A program made the position numbers and the translations under genes. A stretch of 64,000 bases of DNA from Curtobacterium sp. MCPF17_002 (GTDB lineage Bacteria > Actinomycetota > Actinomycetes > Actinomycetales > Microbacteriaceae): NCBI RefSeq assembly GCF_003234115.2, contig NZ_CP126251.1, positions 3,224,001-3,288,000 on the forward strand, read 5' to 3'. The notes beneath the pieces are model-generated. The model was not told the origin of the DNA. It saw only the letters and a program-made list of their open reading frames with translations, and did not search any database. How positions within the stretch are numbered: position 1 is the stretch's first letter; each line of letters opens with the position of its first letter. Shown piece after piece: positions 1 through 8,529 of the stretch.

Positions 1-912
1 GATGAGGAACGTCGCCGCCGCCGCGAACCCCGGGGCCGCATCGGCCGGCAGGACACCGGTGGTGCGGAGCAGCACCACCACGAGGAAGCCGACGAGGAAC
101 CACGGGACCAACCGGAACACGCGGGGCCCTGGACGCGGCCCGGTGTCGGGGGCGAGCTGCGTGCGGGCGGTGCGCCGCGCCTCCAGGCCGGCCAGCCCGA
201 CGACGATCGGGATGATCATGAGCGTCCGGACCAGCTTCACGACCACCGCGGTGTCGGTCGCCTGGCGACCGTAGACCGTCGCGGTGGCGACCACCGAGGA
301 CGTGTCGTTCACCGCGGTGCCCGCGAAGACGCCGAAGGCGTGCTGGCTCAGTCCGAGCGCGTGTCCGACGAGCGGGAAGACGAACACGGCCGCGATGTTG
401 CAGAGGAAGATCGTCGACATCGCGTAGGCGACGTCCGCGCTCACCGCACCGATCACCGGCGTGACGGCGGCGATCGCCGAGGCCCCGCAGATGCCGGTAC
501 CGACACCGATGAGGGTCCGGAGCGGACCCGACACCCGCAGCAGCCGGCCGATGCCCCACGCCGCGACCAGGCAGACGACCAGCGTCGAGAGCATCACCGG
601 CAGTGTCTCGCCGCCGATCCGCAGGACCTCGGCGATGGAGAGCTGGGCCCCGAGGAGGACGACGGCGAACTGCAGGACCCGGCTCGACGAGAACGTCACG
701 CCCGGCTGGAGCGGACCGAGGCCACGCTGCCCACCGTCGTCCTGGCGCCGCCGTCGCACCAGCCAGCCGACCACGGCACCGAGGACGACCGCGGGCACCG
801 GGCCGCCGACGACCGGGACCGCTCGGCCGACGAGCGTGGCGACGACGCCGACCGCGACGGCCAGCGCGACGCCGGGCAGGGCAGCGGCGACGGACTGACG
901 CGAGACGTGCAT
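1..912 (-). CDS. YeiH/UPF0324 family putative sulfate exporter, 3' end outside window
   Basis: The reverse strand is open from an ATG at 912 to the window edge, giving the first 304 residues of a polytopic membrane protein. Hydrophobic segments alternate with short loops, and the middle carries the family-typical stretch VGTGICGASAIAAVTPVI followed by an AVNDTSSVVATA segment. Both are hallmarks of the YeiH (UPF0324) family, annotated as putative sulfate exporters, although the substrate is not well proven. It lies 17 bases downstream of a GAF-ANTAR gene on the same strand and may be its operon partner. The C-terminus is missing only because the window ends. Confidence 0.85.
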   Translation of the reverse strand, partial: MHVSRQSVAAALPGVALAVAVGVVATLVGRAVPVVGGPVPAVVLGAVVGWLVRRRRQDDGGQRGLGPLQPGVTFSSSRVLQFAVVLLGAQLSIAEVLRIGGETLPVMLSTLVVCLVAAWGIGRLLRVSGPLRTLIGVGTGICGASAIAAVTPVIGAVSADVAYAMSTIFLCNIAAVFVFPLVGHALGLSQHAFGVFAGTAVNDTSSVVATATVYGRQATDTAVVVKLVRTLMIIPIVVGLAGLEARRTARTQLAPDTGPRPGPRVFRLVPWFLVGFLVVVLLRTTGVLPADAAPGFAAAATFLI

Positions 913-929
913 GTGGTTCGGGGACTCCG

Positions 930-1643
930 TCAGAGCGCCAGACGGCGCTCCACGACGGCCTGGGCGACCTCGGACAGCGGTTCGTGGTGGTCCACCGCGT
1001 AGGCCCGGATCACCCCGAACGCGTCCTCGATGGAGACGCCACGGAGGTGCGACACCACGCCCTTGGCCTGCTCGATCACCTCACGCGACCCGATCGTCCG
1101 CTGGAGCTGCGACCGGACGATCTCCTGCTCGCGCAGGGTCCGCTCGTGGAGGATCCCGATCGTCGCGACGTCGGCGAGCGCCCGCGCGATGCGGAGGTGC
1201 CCGTCGGCGAGGCTGCCCGTCGTCGCCCCGAACAGGTTGAGCGTGCCGATCACCGTCGTCCGCAGCCGGAGCGGCACCGCGTGCACCGACCGGATCCCGA
1301 GGGCGAGCGCCCCCGCGCGGAACGCCGCCCACTCCGGCGGAGCGTCCGTGATGTCCGGGCACGCCACCGACCGTCCGGTGGCGAACGAGGTCATGCACGG
1401 CCCCGCCTCGGCGTCGAGCTGCAGCACCTCGATGAGCCGGCTCGTCTCGGACGTCGACGCCACGACCTCGAGCTCCTGGTCGGCGTTGGCGAGCATGATG
1501 CCCGCCGCGTCGACGGCCAGGACGTCGGTGCAGGTCTCGACCAGCGTCTGCAGGAGCTCCACCACGTCGTACCCGTCGACGAGCGTGTCCGCGAGCGTCG
1601 CGAACGCCTCCACGATCCGCATCTCACGTTCGTCCGTCGTCAT
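930..1643 (-). CDS. GAF and ANTAR domain regulator (second of an overlapping pair)
   Basis: This 237-residue protein has an N-terminal GAF sensor domain (about residues 20-160) and a C-terminal ANTAR domain (about 175-235, with the helix EVIEQAKGVVSHLRGVSIED). ANTAR proteins bind paired RNA hairpins and act as antiterminators, and GAF domains bind small ligands. The ATG at 1643 overlaps the stop of the upstream GAF-ANTAR gene by four bases (ATGA), which points to translational coupling and possibly to joint action. The ligand and RNA target cannot be read from the sequence. Confidence 0.88.
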   Translation of the reverse strand: MTTDEREMRIVEAFATLADTLVDGYDVVELLQTLVETCTDVLAVDAAGIMLANADQELEVVASTSETSRLIEVLQLDAEAGPCMTSFATGRSVACPDITDAPPEWAAFRAGALALGIRSVHAVPLRLRTTVIGTLNLFGATTGSLADGHLRIARALADVATIGILHERTLREQEIVRSQLQRTIGSREVIEQAKGVVSHLRGVSIEDAFGVIRAYAVDHHEPLSEVAQAVVERRLAL

Positions 1644-2347
1644 CGGGCCTCCTCGATCAGACCGCCGTGCTTCTCGAACCGGACGGCGCCGGCGAGGATC
1701 TCCTCCGCGACCTGCCGCATCGACGTGCGCCGAGCGAAGGCGTGCCCCTGGATGAGCAGGTACGCGTCGTCCGGGCTGATGTCGAGCTGGGCGAGCACCA
1801 CGCCCGTCGCCTGGTGCACCACGCGACGGGAGAAGGGGCTGCGGTCCTCCGGCACCTCGTCGTCGATCGCACGGAGCGCCCGGCGGAGCACACGGCGCCC
1901 GACGGCCGAGGCCAGCGAGACGCCGTGCTGCACCTGATCGGGTCCGAGGGTCGTCGGACGGGGTGCGTAGAGGTCGACCGCGCCGAGCGGGAAGGGACCG
2001 AAGACGATGGGGAAGGCGAAGACGGCCCGCACGGGTTCGCGGCGGACGGCGTCGTTGAAGGCCGGCCAGGAGGGGTTCGGCCGGCCGACGATGTCGCCCT
2101 CGAGCACGGGAGCCTCGTTGCGGAGCGCCGTCCAGCACGGCCCCTCGGTCAGGTCGAACTGGATCTCGTCGATCCGGAAGGCCACGTCGTCGCTGGCCGA
2201 GATGGTCTCGCTCGCACCCAGGGAACCGAAGGTCGAGACGGCGACGCCACCGACCGGCAGCACGTCGGCGAACGGGCGGCTGAGCTCGCCGTCCGGGACG
2301 TCCGTCGATGCGAGAGCGCGGAACGCGCGCTCGAATGCGTCAGTCAT
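1640..2347 (-). CDS. GAF and ANTAR domain regulator (first of an overlapping pair)
   Basis: A 235-residue protein with a GAF-like N-terminal domain and a C-terminal ANTAR domain (about residues 165-225, around VVHQATGVVLAQLDIS). It is a cytoplasmic sensor coupled to a predicted RNA-binding antiterminator. It begins inside the last codons of the upstream AraC-type gene (8-base overlap) and ends inside the next GAF-ANTAR gene, so the three minus-strand genes form one tight operon. A third, more distant GAF-ANTAR protein sits at 52544-53284 inside the island. Confidence 0.88.
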   Translation of the reverse strand: MTDAFERAFRALASTDVPDGELSRPFADVLPVGGVAVSTFGSLGASETISASDDVAFRIDEIQFDLTEGPCWTALRNEAPVLEGDIVGRPNPSWPAFNDAVRREPVRAVFAFPIVFGPFPLGAVDLYAPRPTTLGPDQVQHGVSLASAVGRRVLRRALRAIDDEVPEDRSPFSRRVVHQATGVVLAQLDISPDDAYLLIQGHAFARRTSMRQVAEEILAGAVRFEKHGGLIEEAR

Positions 2348-3086
2348 GCGCGCCTTCCCTGCTGACGTCCGATCCTACTCCGGGGGCACCCACCGGACGC
2401 GCGGGCGGGCTCGGCCCCCACGGTGGCAGTTCGGCTCGCTCGTACCCACCCAGCGCGTCCGGCACGCGGACCATCGGGTCGACGGCGAGCAACTGGACAC
2501 CGTCCGTCTGCCCGGCCGCCGCACGGATCGCGTTGCCGAGCACGAACGCCACCACGCTCTCGGCGCCGCCGTCCGGCCGGTACCCCTGCCACGAGGTCCC
2601 CTCGGCTCGTCGCCGGGCGCTGTCGATCGCGGCCTCGAGGTCGTCGACGTCGATCTCGCAGTCCAGGACGAGACGGAAACGGCGCCGGGCGACCCGGTCC
2701 GCGGCGGCGGTGTCGGGCTCGAAGAACCGGACGGCATCCGAGGGTGCTGCGCCGTACGCGACTCGGTAGGCGGCGGCCATCCGACCGGCGTTGCTGAACT
2801 GCCACCGGCGAGCGATGTCGGCGATCCGTTCACGATCCGGGGCGGCCGCCATGTCCTGCAGCTCCCGCCGCACGCCGTCGAGCCGGATCCCCCGCAGGTA
2901 CTCGCCCGGTGTCTGCCCGAACTCCGACCGGAACGCCTTCTGCAGGCTCCGGGGCGAGAGACCGACGGCCGTGGCGACGTCAGTGAGCGAGACCCGGGTC
3001 CTCGCACGCTCGCGGAGGATCTGCACGGCATCCCGGACGGCGCGCGGAAGACGATGTGGTCCGTCGCGCTCGGGGCTCATCCCCAC
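2340..3086 (-). CDS. AraC-type regulator with DNA-binding domain at the N-terminus
   Basis: The 248-residue product starts with an AraC/XylS double helix-turn-helix (about residues 15-115), including VSLTDVATAVGLSPRSLQ and the signature FGQTPGEYLRGIRLDGVRR. A C-terminal domain of about 130 residues of unknown type follows. Most AraC regulators have the opposite order (sensor first, DNA-binding last). The gene heads the minus-strand operon with the two GAF-ANTAR genes and is divergent from the gene at 3232, leaving a shared 145-base promoter region. Its targets are unknown. Confidence 0.82.
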   Translation of the reverse strand: MGMSPERDGPHRLPRAVRDAVQILRERARTRVSLTDVATAVGLSPRSLQKAFRSEFGQTPGEYLRGIRLDGVRRELQDMAAAPDRERIADIARRWQFSNAGRMAAAYRVAYGAAPSDAVRFFEPDTAAADRVARRRFRLVLDCEIDVDDLEAAIDSARRRAEGTSWQGYRPDGGAESVVAFVLGNAIRAAAGQTDGVQLLAVDPMVRVPDALGGYERAELPPWGPSPPARPVGAPGVGSDVSREGAHD

Positions 3087-3231
3087 AGCCTAGGCACCGC
3101 CGTCCTGACGAGCGCTCATGCGCCCGTCGACCCCTGTTGTCAACCCCTTTCAGGACGGAAAGCGCCCTGTCGATACTGGATGCGTCCAGTGCGGCGCCGA
3201 GGGTGGAGCCGCACGTCGAGTGGGAGGCACG

Positions 3232-3579
3232 ATGAGACTGCAACGAACAGACCACGCACCAGCCGCTGCCGAGCGGACGTGGGAGCAGGTCGTGCACACC
3301 GACCGCATCCGGGCACTGTCGTCGACCGACCCGGCGGACGTTCGCGTGCAGCCCGTCGACTCGACCTGCTGGCGGGTCGTGGACGCGGCTGCCGCCTGGG
3401 GCGACCCGGAGATGCTCATCGGCTTCGTCGAGCGCACCGCCGACGGGTTCGACTGCACGCTCATGGCGGCGCTGCACGAGCGGGAGCACACCTCGTCGCT
3501 GCAGGCGGCGCACGAGTACTTCGAACACCAGTGCGGCGGCCGGCACCTCGTCGACCACGGCTCCCGGTCCCAGCGATGA
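3232..3579 (+). CDS. hypothetical protein, 115 aa
   Basis: I do not recognise this short soluble protein. The ATG at 3232 is chosen because GGGAGG lies just upstream (3222-3227); earlier in-frame starts lack such a site. It has no signal peptide or membrane segment. A central stretch with a tryptophan and acidic residues (WRVVDAAAAWGDPEMLIGFV) looks like a small alpha/beta fold. Its stop overlaps the start of the following AraC regulator gene (ATGA), so the two are co-translated and probably share a role. Confidence 0.7.
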   Translation: MRLQRTDHAPAAAERTWEQVVHTDRIRALSSTDPADVRVQPVDSTCWRVVDAAAAWGDPEMLIGFVERTADGFDCTLMAALHEREHTSSLQAAHEYFEHQCGGRHLVDHGSRSQR

Positions 3580-4571
3580 CCGCGCTGGAGTGCGCCCCGC
3601 GCGCCCGCACCGCGAGACGGACCGGTGACGACGAGCGGGGCCAGGCGGAGTACGCCGGCACGGATGCGGAGTTCGCCCGTCGGGTGCTGCTCGGTTCCGG
3701 CGTCGGCGCGAAGCTCGAGTTCGACCAGCCGGAGCAAGGGCGGTTCCGGTTCCGCTTCCGGTCGCAGCGCGACTCCCACGTCGAGCTCGTGACCGTCGTG
3801 TCGCCCGGTCTGCACGGCATGTTCGACGCCGCCGGCAGGACCGTCATCGGCTGGACGACGGGCGGGTCACTGGAGGTCACCGTCGGCGAGCGCACGACGA
3901 TCGCGCCCGCCGGCTCCCCGGTGCTCTTCCCGTCGACCGGACCGTTCCACCTCGGCGCACCGGAGGGCACACTGCGCCTGGTCGTCGTCGATGCGGACTT
4001 CAGCCGGAGCGTCCAGGGACTCGTCCGCGATCGTTCGTGCGAGGACCTCCGACTCTCGCTCGACCCCGACCCGGCCGCACTCCCCGCCCTCCGCTCGAGC
4101 ATCCAGGCCGTCGCCACCGCGACCTCCGCTCCGGCGCGACCGCGCGGACTCTCGGTCCAGGTCCGGCTCCTCCAGGCGGTGCTCCGCGCCTACGGTCCCC
4201 GCTCCGTCGAGGACCCGTCGAGCGCCGCCGCGACCACGGTCCGCCTCGCCGACGCGTACCTCGCCGAGCACTGCCACGAGGACGTCACCCTGCCGACACT
4301 GAGCCGCGCGATCGGGGTCAGTGTCCGGACCGTGCAGAGCGCGTTCCTCCACGTCCGAGGCACCACACCGACGGTCTTCCTCCGCGAGATGCGCCTCGAC
4401 CGGGTCCGGCTCGCACTCCAGGCCGCAGACCCAGGCGAGACCACCGTCGCGGAGATCGCCGCCACCTGGGGGTTCCGGCACATGGGACGGTTCTCGGCCG
4501 TCTACCACCGGAGCTTCGGTGAGTACCCCGCCGAGACGCTCCGACGACGCCCGGACGACGACGACCGGTGA
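3576..4571 (+). CDS. AraC family transcriptional regulator
   Basis: A 331-residue protein in the usual AraC order: an N-terminal cupin-like sensor domain (about 30-190) and a C-terminal double helix-turn-helix (about 225-325), with LPTLSRAIGVSVRTVQSAF and the closing signature GFRHMGRFSAVYHRSFGEYP. The ATG at 3576 overlaps the stop of the 115-aa gene. Its layout resembles that of the AraC protein at 38997-39944 in the island. The ligand and regulated genes are not evident. Confidence 0.87.
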   Translation: MTALECAPRARTARRTGDDERGQAEYAGTDAEFARRVLLGSGVGAKLEFDQPEQGRFRFRFRSQRDSHVELVTVVSPGLHGMFDAAGRTVIGWTTGGSLEVTVGERTTIAPAGSPVLFPSTGPFHLGAPEGTLRLVVVDADFSRSVQGLVRDRSCEDLRLSLDPDPAALPALRSSIQAVATATSAPARPRGLSVQVRLLQAVLRAYGPRSVEDPSSAAATTVRLADAYLAEHCHEDVTLPTLSRAIGVSVRTVQSAFLHVRGTTPTVFLREMRLDRVRLALQAADPGETTVAEIAATWGFRHMGRFSAVYHRSFGEYPAETLRRRPDDDDR

Positions 4572-4766
4572 CGCGGACGGGTCGGATCGGATCGTGCAGG
4601 GTCGGGTCGGCCACTGTTCGGGATGCGCATCCGGACCCGTACCTGTTCGTCCTCCGAGGACGTCACAGCGTATTCTTCGACTCGGAAGCAACGACGATTC
4701 CGGCCATGCCTCGTCGTGCGTTTCCCCTCCAGCGCGACGGGCGAGAACTGCGAACAAGAGCCCCTC

Positions 4767-5129
4767 GTGACTGAACACCTCATCGAGTACGTCGCCCGAG
4801 ACCGAACGGGCATCACCGCCGTCGTGACGACCACCAGCGTCATCGACGTCGACACCGTGATCGAACACATCCACTCCGGCCACACCGGGTACTACGTCGC
4901 CGCCGACTCGTGGAAGCGGACCCCGGTCCGGAGCCTGTCGTTCCTCGGCGGGGCCTACCTCTTCGCGAACTGGGACGGCTCGAAGCGGAACATGCTGCAC
5001 GACCTGGCGTTCCACGCGCCGACCCGACCGGTCGAGACGAAGCCCGTGCCGGAGCCGCCCATCGTGCGCCTGCTGTCGGCGCTGTTCAGCCGCCGGTCCA
5101 CGCACCGGCACCGCTCGACCCAGCGCTGA
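4767..5129 (+). CDS. hypothetical protein, 120 aa (possibly DUF3892-like)
   Basis: The best start is the GTG at 4767 (VTEHLIEYVARDR). The frame stays open upstream, but that part has arginine- and serine-rich, non-protein-like composition. The body contains TAVVTTTSVIDVDTVIEHIH and a GHTGYYVAADSWKRTPV segment, faintly like the small DUF3892 fold that sets a short beta-rich domain against a question of residue context. It has no signal peptide or membrane segment. It stands alone between the AraC gene and a hairpin at 5161-5194. The function is unknown and the family suggestion is tentative. Confidence 0.6.
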   Translation: MTEHLIEYVARDRTGITAVVTTTSVIDVDTVIEHIHSGHTGYYVAADSWKRTPVRSLSFLGGAYLFANWDGSKRNMLHDLAFHAPTRPVETKPVPEPPIVRLLSALFSRRSTHRHRSTQR

Positions 5130-5160
5130 GTCGCGCCCGGAACGCTCCCAGCTGACGGCC

Positions 5161-5194
5161 TGGAGGCGCGGGGCGGCCCCGCACCGCACCTCCC
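5161..5194. terminator. GGAGGCGCGG-type hairpin after the 4767-5129 gene
   Basis: An imperfect inverted repeat, GGAGGCGCGGGGC against GCACCGCACCTCC, lies about 30 bases after the stop codon. It belongs to the same hairpin family as those at 11295, 14433 and 18819. It is probably a factor-independent-like terminator or a dispersed palindromic element. Confidence 0.5.
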
Positions 5195-5216
5195 GGTCCG
5201 CCCGTGGCGGCAGATG

Positions 5217-5246
5217 CAGGTGAGATGATCCGTCCACAGGTGAGAT
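5217..5246 (+). promoter_or_regulatory. direct repeat CAGGTGAGAT upstream of the DUF6507-like operon
   Basis: The decamer CAGGTGAGAT occurs at 5217-5226 and again at 5237-5246, exactly 20 bases apart (about two helical turns), some 60 bases before the ATG at 5304. Spacing of this kind suits an activator or repressor that binds as a tandem dimer. No regulator is assigned. Confidence 0.35.
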
Positions 5247-5303
5247 ACCAGGTCTGAAATCCTGCACATCACCCGCTACGCTTCCGTCCAGGACGGGGGC
5301 TTC

Positions 5304-5633
5304 ATGGATCACGGGTGGAACGTCGACATCGCCGGATCGAAGGCGGTGATCGACAAGGCAGCGAGTGCGGGCTCCTCGATGCAGGGCGCGGCGGTCGACG
5401 TGGACACGGCGCTCCGCGACACGGTCGCCGCGCTCACCGGGACGGACGCGGTAGGAGCGGCGCAGGCGCTCCTGGACGACCGGCGCGGGGACGCCATGAC
5501 GGCCGTGCATGCAGTCGAGCGCGGGATCACCGCCGCGACCACCGCGATGCGTGCATTCGCCGAGGCCGACGCGACGATGGCCGGGGACACGACGACGGCG
5601 AACGCGAGCACCGACGGTCGGAGCGCGCCGTGA
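5304..5633 (+). CDS. DUF6507/WXG100-like small helical protein
   Basis: A 109-residue, alanine-rich helical protein with an early tryptophan (DHGWNVDIAGSKAVID). This fits DUF6507 and WXG100-related proteins, which often precede secreted or envelope effectors in actinobacteria. The ATG at 5304 follows GGACGGGGG. The stop overlaps the GTG of the DUF1023 hydrolase gene by four bases, so the pair is coupled. By analogy it may be exported with, or act as a chaperone for, the larger neighbour, but this is inference. Confidence 0.72.
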   Translation: MDHGWNVDIAGSKAVIDKAASAGSSMQGAAVDVDTALRDTVAALTGTDAVGAAQALLDDRRGDAMTAVHAVERGITAATTAMRAFAEADATMAGDTTTANASTDGRSAP

Positions 5634-7531
5634 ACCGCGGGCTCATCGACGAGAGCGCGCTGCCGACCATCGCCCCGACGAGCGGCACGGTCGTCGACAG
5701 CGCGACAGCGCTCCAGGCGTCGACGGCGCAGGTCCGGCGCGCCGCGACCGATGCGCGCGACGCCTGGGTGGGGATCGGCGCGGCGCTGTCCTCGCCCGGA
5801 GCGACGGACGCGCTGCCGATCGCGATGCACAGCGCGACCGAGACGGCCACCGACCTCGCGACGGCCGGCGCGGCCGTGGCGACGGCGCTCGACTCCTTCG
5901 CGCTCGACGTCGCTGCCGTGCGGAGGGCCCGTCGCTCGCTCGCGGCAGACATCGAAGAACTCCACAACAGAGTGGCGGCATCGGACAGCGATGACGCCGT
6001 TCCCGCCGAGTACCAGGCGGACAACGACGATCTCCACACTCGCGCCAGGCGACTCCGGACACGGTGGAGCACCGCCGAGGACGACCTCACCCAGGCGATC
6101 CGGGGACAGATCGGCGGGACGCCGCGCCTCTTCCCGGCGCTGAGCGGCAACACCCTCGCCGCTCCCTTCGCGATGGTCGACTTCGCTGCGGCTTCCCGCG
6201 CCTTCGGCGACGCCGCGACCCTTCCGCTGCTGAGCGCTCTCGCCGCGAAGGGACCCGATGCGCTCCGCGAGTGGGCCGCCGGCCACCCTGCACAGGCGCA
6301 GCGGATGCTCGACCACCCGCCAGCGACCGCCACCGTGAAGAAGTGGTGGTCGGGGCTCGGCGCCGACGAACGGTCTGTCCTCGTGACCGGGCTGTCCGTC
6401 GTCGTGGGCAACCTGAACGGTGTGCTCTACGCGGACCGGGGCCGGGCGAACCGGTACACGCTCGACACGGCGCTCGAGGAGGCGAAGGCCGAGCGACTCG
6501 AGATGTACCGGAGGGTCGGTCTCGGCGGTCCACTGAGCGATGCCGAACGGACTGGGTTCGACCTCCTCATCGAGCGGATCGCAGCACTGGAGGCGCTCGA
6601 GAAGACGTTGCTCTCCAGCACCGCTGCGTCGCCTCGCTCGATCGTCTCCCTGCGGCTCGGCCATCCGCCGCTCGCCGCCGTCGCCATCGGCGACCTCGAC
6701 ACGGCGAGCAACATCACGGTGAACGTGCCGGGGATGGGCAACACCGTCGCGGACAGCATGCAGGGCTGGACCGGCGGGGCGGAGAATCTCTACAACGAGC
6801 AACGCCATGCGGCCGCCGGGCTCGGAGCAGACCGCAACGTCGCTACCATCGCGTGGATGGGCTACGACACGCCGGACATGCCTCCGAGCCCCGAGGTCCT
6901 CATGTCCGCCAAGGCCCTGGCGGGCGCCGAGAAGCTCAGCTCGTTCCTCATGGGGGTGTCCGGCACTCGCGGATGGCAGGACGGGGACCACCTGTCCGTC
7001 GTGGCACACTCCTACGGCACGACCACCGCGACCCTGGCCGCGGCGAAGACCCCCGTGGCGAACCTGACGCTGCTCGCCTCGGCCGGGATCGACGACCGGG
7101 TGCCCGACGTGCACGCGGTCGAGGTGCCAACCGGGCACGTCTGGGCGTCCCAGGCCAAGTCCGATCTCGTCGCGAACGTCGGTCGAGGCGTGGTGGAGGT
7201 TCCGCGTCCGGGCTTCGGCGGGGACCAGCCGCTCAACACCGGGAATCCGTTCACGTCGAACCGCTCCCCCGTCCTGCAGCTCTGGAGCACGCACCCCCGC
7301 AACCCGGGCGACCCGGACTGGGGAGCTCGCACCTTCTCGTCCAACGACGAAGAGATCGATGGTGACGCCTACCCGGGCTCAGACGGACACTCCGCGACGC
7401 CAGCCACCGAGGCCGGCATCAACGGCAGAGAGGTCACTGGCAAGGGGTACCTCGACGCAGGAACCTCGTCGTTGTACAACACCGCGCGAACGAGCCTCGG
7501 GTTCACCCCGGAAGGCCGCAAGATCCCATGA
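5630..7531 (+). CDS. DUF1023 alpha/beta hydrolase with N-terminal helical domain
   Basis: The 633-residue protein has a long helical, WXG-like N-terminal half (about 1-330) and a C-terminal DUF1023 alpha/beta-hydrolase domain. The nucleophile elbow is AHSYG, with Ser at residue 461. Start GTG 5630 overlaps the preceding stop (GTGA), and the end overlaps the lipoprotein gene (ATGA). Family members are typically cell-surface or secreted hydrolases of unknown substrate. No signal peptide is visible, so export would need a WXG-type route. It is the largest member of a four-gene operon (5304-8468). Confidence 0.83.
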   Translation: MNRGLIDESALPTIAPTSGTVVDSATALQASTAQVRRAATDARDAWVGIGAALSSPGATDALPIAMHSATETATDLATAGAAVATALDSFALDVAAVRRARRSLAADIEELHNRVAASDSDDAVPAEYQADNDDLHTRARRLRTRWSTAEDDLTQAIRGQIGGTPRLFPALSGNTLAAPFAMVDFAAASRAFGDAATLPLLSALAAKGPDALREWAAGHPAQAQRMLDHPPATATVKKWWSGLGADERSVLVTGLSVVVGNLNGVLYADRGRANRYTLDTALEEAKAERLEMYRRVGLGGPLSDAERTGFDLLIERIAALEALEKTLLSSTAASPRSIVSLRLGHPPLAAVAIGDLDTASNITVNVPGMGNTVADSMQGWTGGAENLYNEQRHAAAGLGADRNVATIAWMGYDTPDMPPSPEVLMSAKALAGAEKLSSFLMGVSGTRGWQDGDHLSVVAHSYGTTTATLAAAKTPVANLTLLASAGIDDRVPDVHAVEVPTGHVWASQAKSDLVANVGRGVVEVPRPGFGGDQPLNTGNPFTSNRSPVLQLWSTHPRNPGDPDWGARTFSSNDEEIDGDAYPGSDGHSATPATEAGINGREVTGKGYLDAGTSSLYNTARTSLGFTPEGRKIP

Positions 7532-8130
7532 CGAAGCACCGCGCGTCCTCACTCATCCTCCCGGCGTTGGCAGCCTGCCTTGCGCTGTCGGGATGCGCGA
7601 ACACCGCATCACCGAAGGAGTCAGCGATGTCAGGCACGGAGTCGACCGGCGCGAAGCGTGTCTGGGACAGCATGAACACTGCGGTCGAGGCTTCCCAGGC
7701 CATCGTCGGTCCGGGCTGGCTCGCGTCCGACACCGCGGCGAGGGCGTGCGGGGCGGACGGGGTGCAATGGGTCATCAACCGGTTCGGGCCCGGAACGCAG
7801 CCGGACGACCGCGTCGCGAAGCTCGAAGAGCTGGAGAGGCGCTGGGACGCGAAGGGGTGGAAGCCGGTCCGGTCGGACTTCGGTGGCGATGCGCCAGGTG
7901 TGATGCTGCGGTACCCCGCCGCGTCCTCGCTCGACGACGGGTTCTTCATCGAGTTCAGCACGACCCGGCACGGATCGACCCTGCAGCTGCAGACACCGTG
8001 CACGCAGGGGGTCGTCGACGACCTGAACCGCGAGAAGTACGGCGAGCGCCACACGAACACCCCGCCGGACATCCCCGGTGCAGCATCACCGTCCGCCTCC
8101 GCAGAACCGACCGAGGGAGCAACCCCGTGA
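7528..8130 (+). CDS. predicted lipoprotein, 200 aa
   Basis: The N-terminus is a lipoprotein signal: positively charged start, hydrophobic stretch, and lipobox LSGC with the lipidated Cys at residue 23. The mature part has no domain I recognise. It contains a tryptophan-rich segment and ends in a Ser/Ala/Pro-rich tail. It overlaps both neighbours by four bases, so it is translated with the DUF1023 hydrolase and the following membrane protein. It may tether or inhibit the hydrolase at the outer face of the membrane (inference). Confidence 0.82.
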   Translation: MTKHRASSLILPALAACLALSGCANTASPKESAMSGTESTGAKRVWDSMNTAVEASQAIVGPGWLASDTAARACGADGVQWVINRFGPGTQPDDRVAKLEELERRWDAKGWKPVRSDFGGDAPGVMLRYPAASSLDDGFFIEFSTTRHGSTLQLQTPCTQGVVDDLNREKYGERHTNTPPDIPGAASPSASAEPTEGATP

Positions 8131-8468
8131 GTGCCACCATGGGCAAGGACCACCTCGCCCGCGAGCAAGTCCGCCTGGACCGCTCACGTGGTCGGCGGAT
8201 CGCCGGCCCCGGACTCGCCGCGCTCGTGCTCGGCATCGTCACCGTCGTCGTCCAGAGCACCTCGATCGACCTGCTCTGGGCCGGCGCGGTCTCCTCACTG
8301 GCGCTCATCGGTCTCATCGTGTGGACGGGCATCGCCCTGGCGAGGACCGACGGCCGCCGGCCACTCGCACGGACTGCGGGCATCGCCGGCATCGTCGTCG
8401 CGGGCTACGGTGTCTTCCAGTCGCTCGCCTTCGTCCTGGCGATGGTGCTGCTCGGCGGCGCAGTCTGA
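8127..8468 (+). CDS. small integral membrane protein, 113 aa
   Basis: Start GTG 8127 overlaps the lipoprotein stop (GTGA). After a charged N-terminus of about 20 residues come three hydrophobic segments (about 25-45, 48-68 and 83-110), separated by a basic loop ([11 protein letters not shown]). I do not recognise a family. As the last gene of the 5304-8468 operon it may be an immunity or anchoring component, but nothing in the sequence proves that. Confidence 0.72.
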   Translation: MSATMGKDHLAREQVRLDRSRGRRIAGPGLAALVLGIVTVVVQSTSIDLLWAGAVSSLALIGLIVWTGIALARTDGRRPLARTAGIAGIVVAGYGVFQSLAFVLAMVLLGGAV

Positions 8469-8529
8469 TCCGCAGCAGTCCGACCCGCAGCGACGCTCGG
8501 TCCGACCGGAGACCCGAAGGAGCACCAGC

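Noticed and set aside
340..1937. Long plus-strand open frames across the exporter and ANTAR genes
   Set aside because: They are arginine- and proline-rich mirror frames of GC-rich minus-strand genes; the minus-strand products have clear domains.
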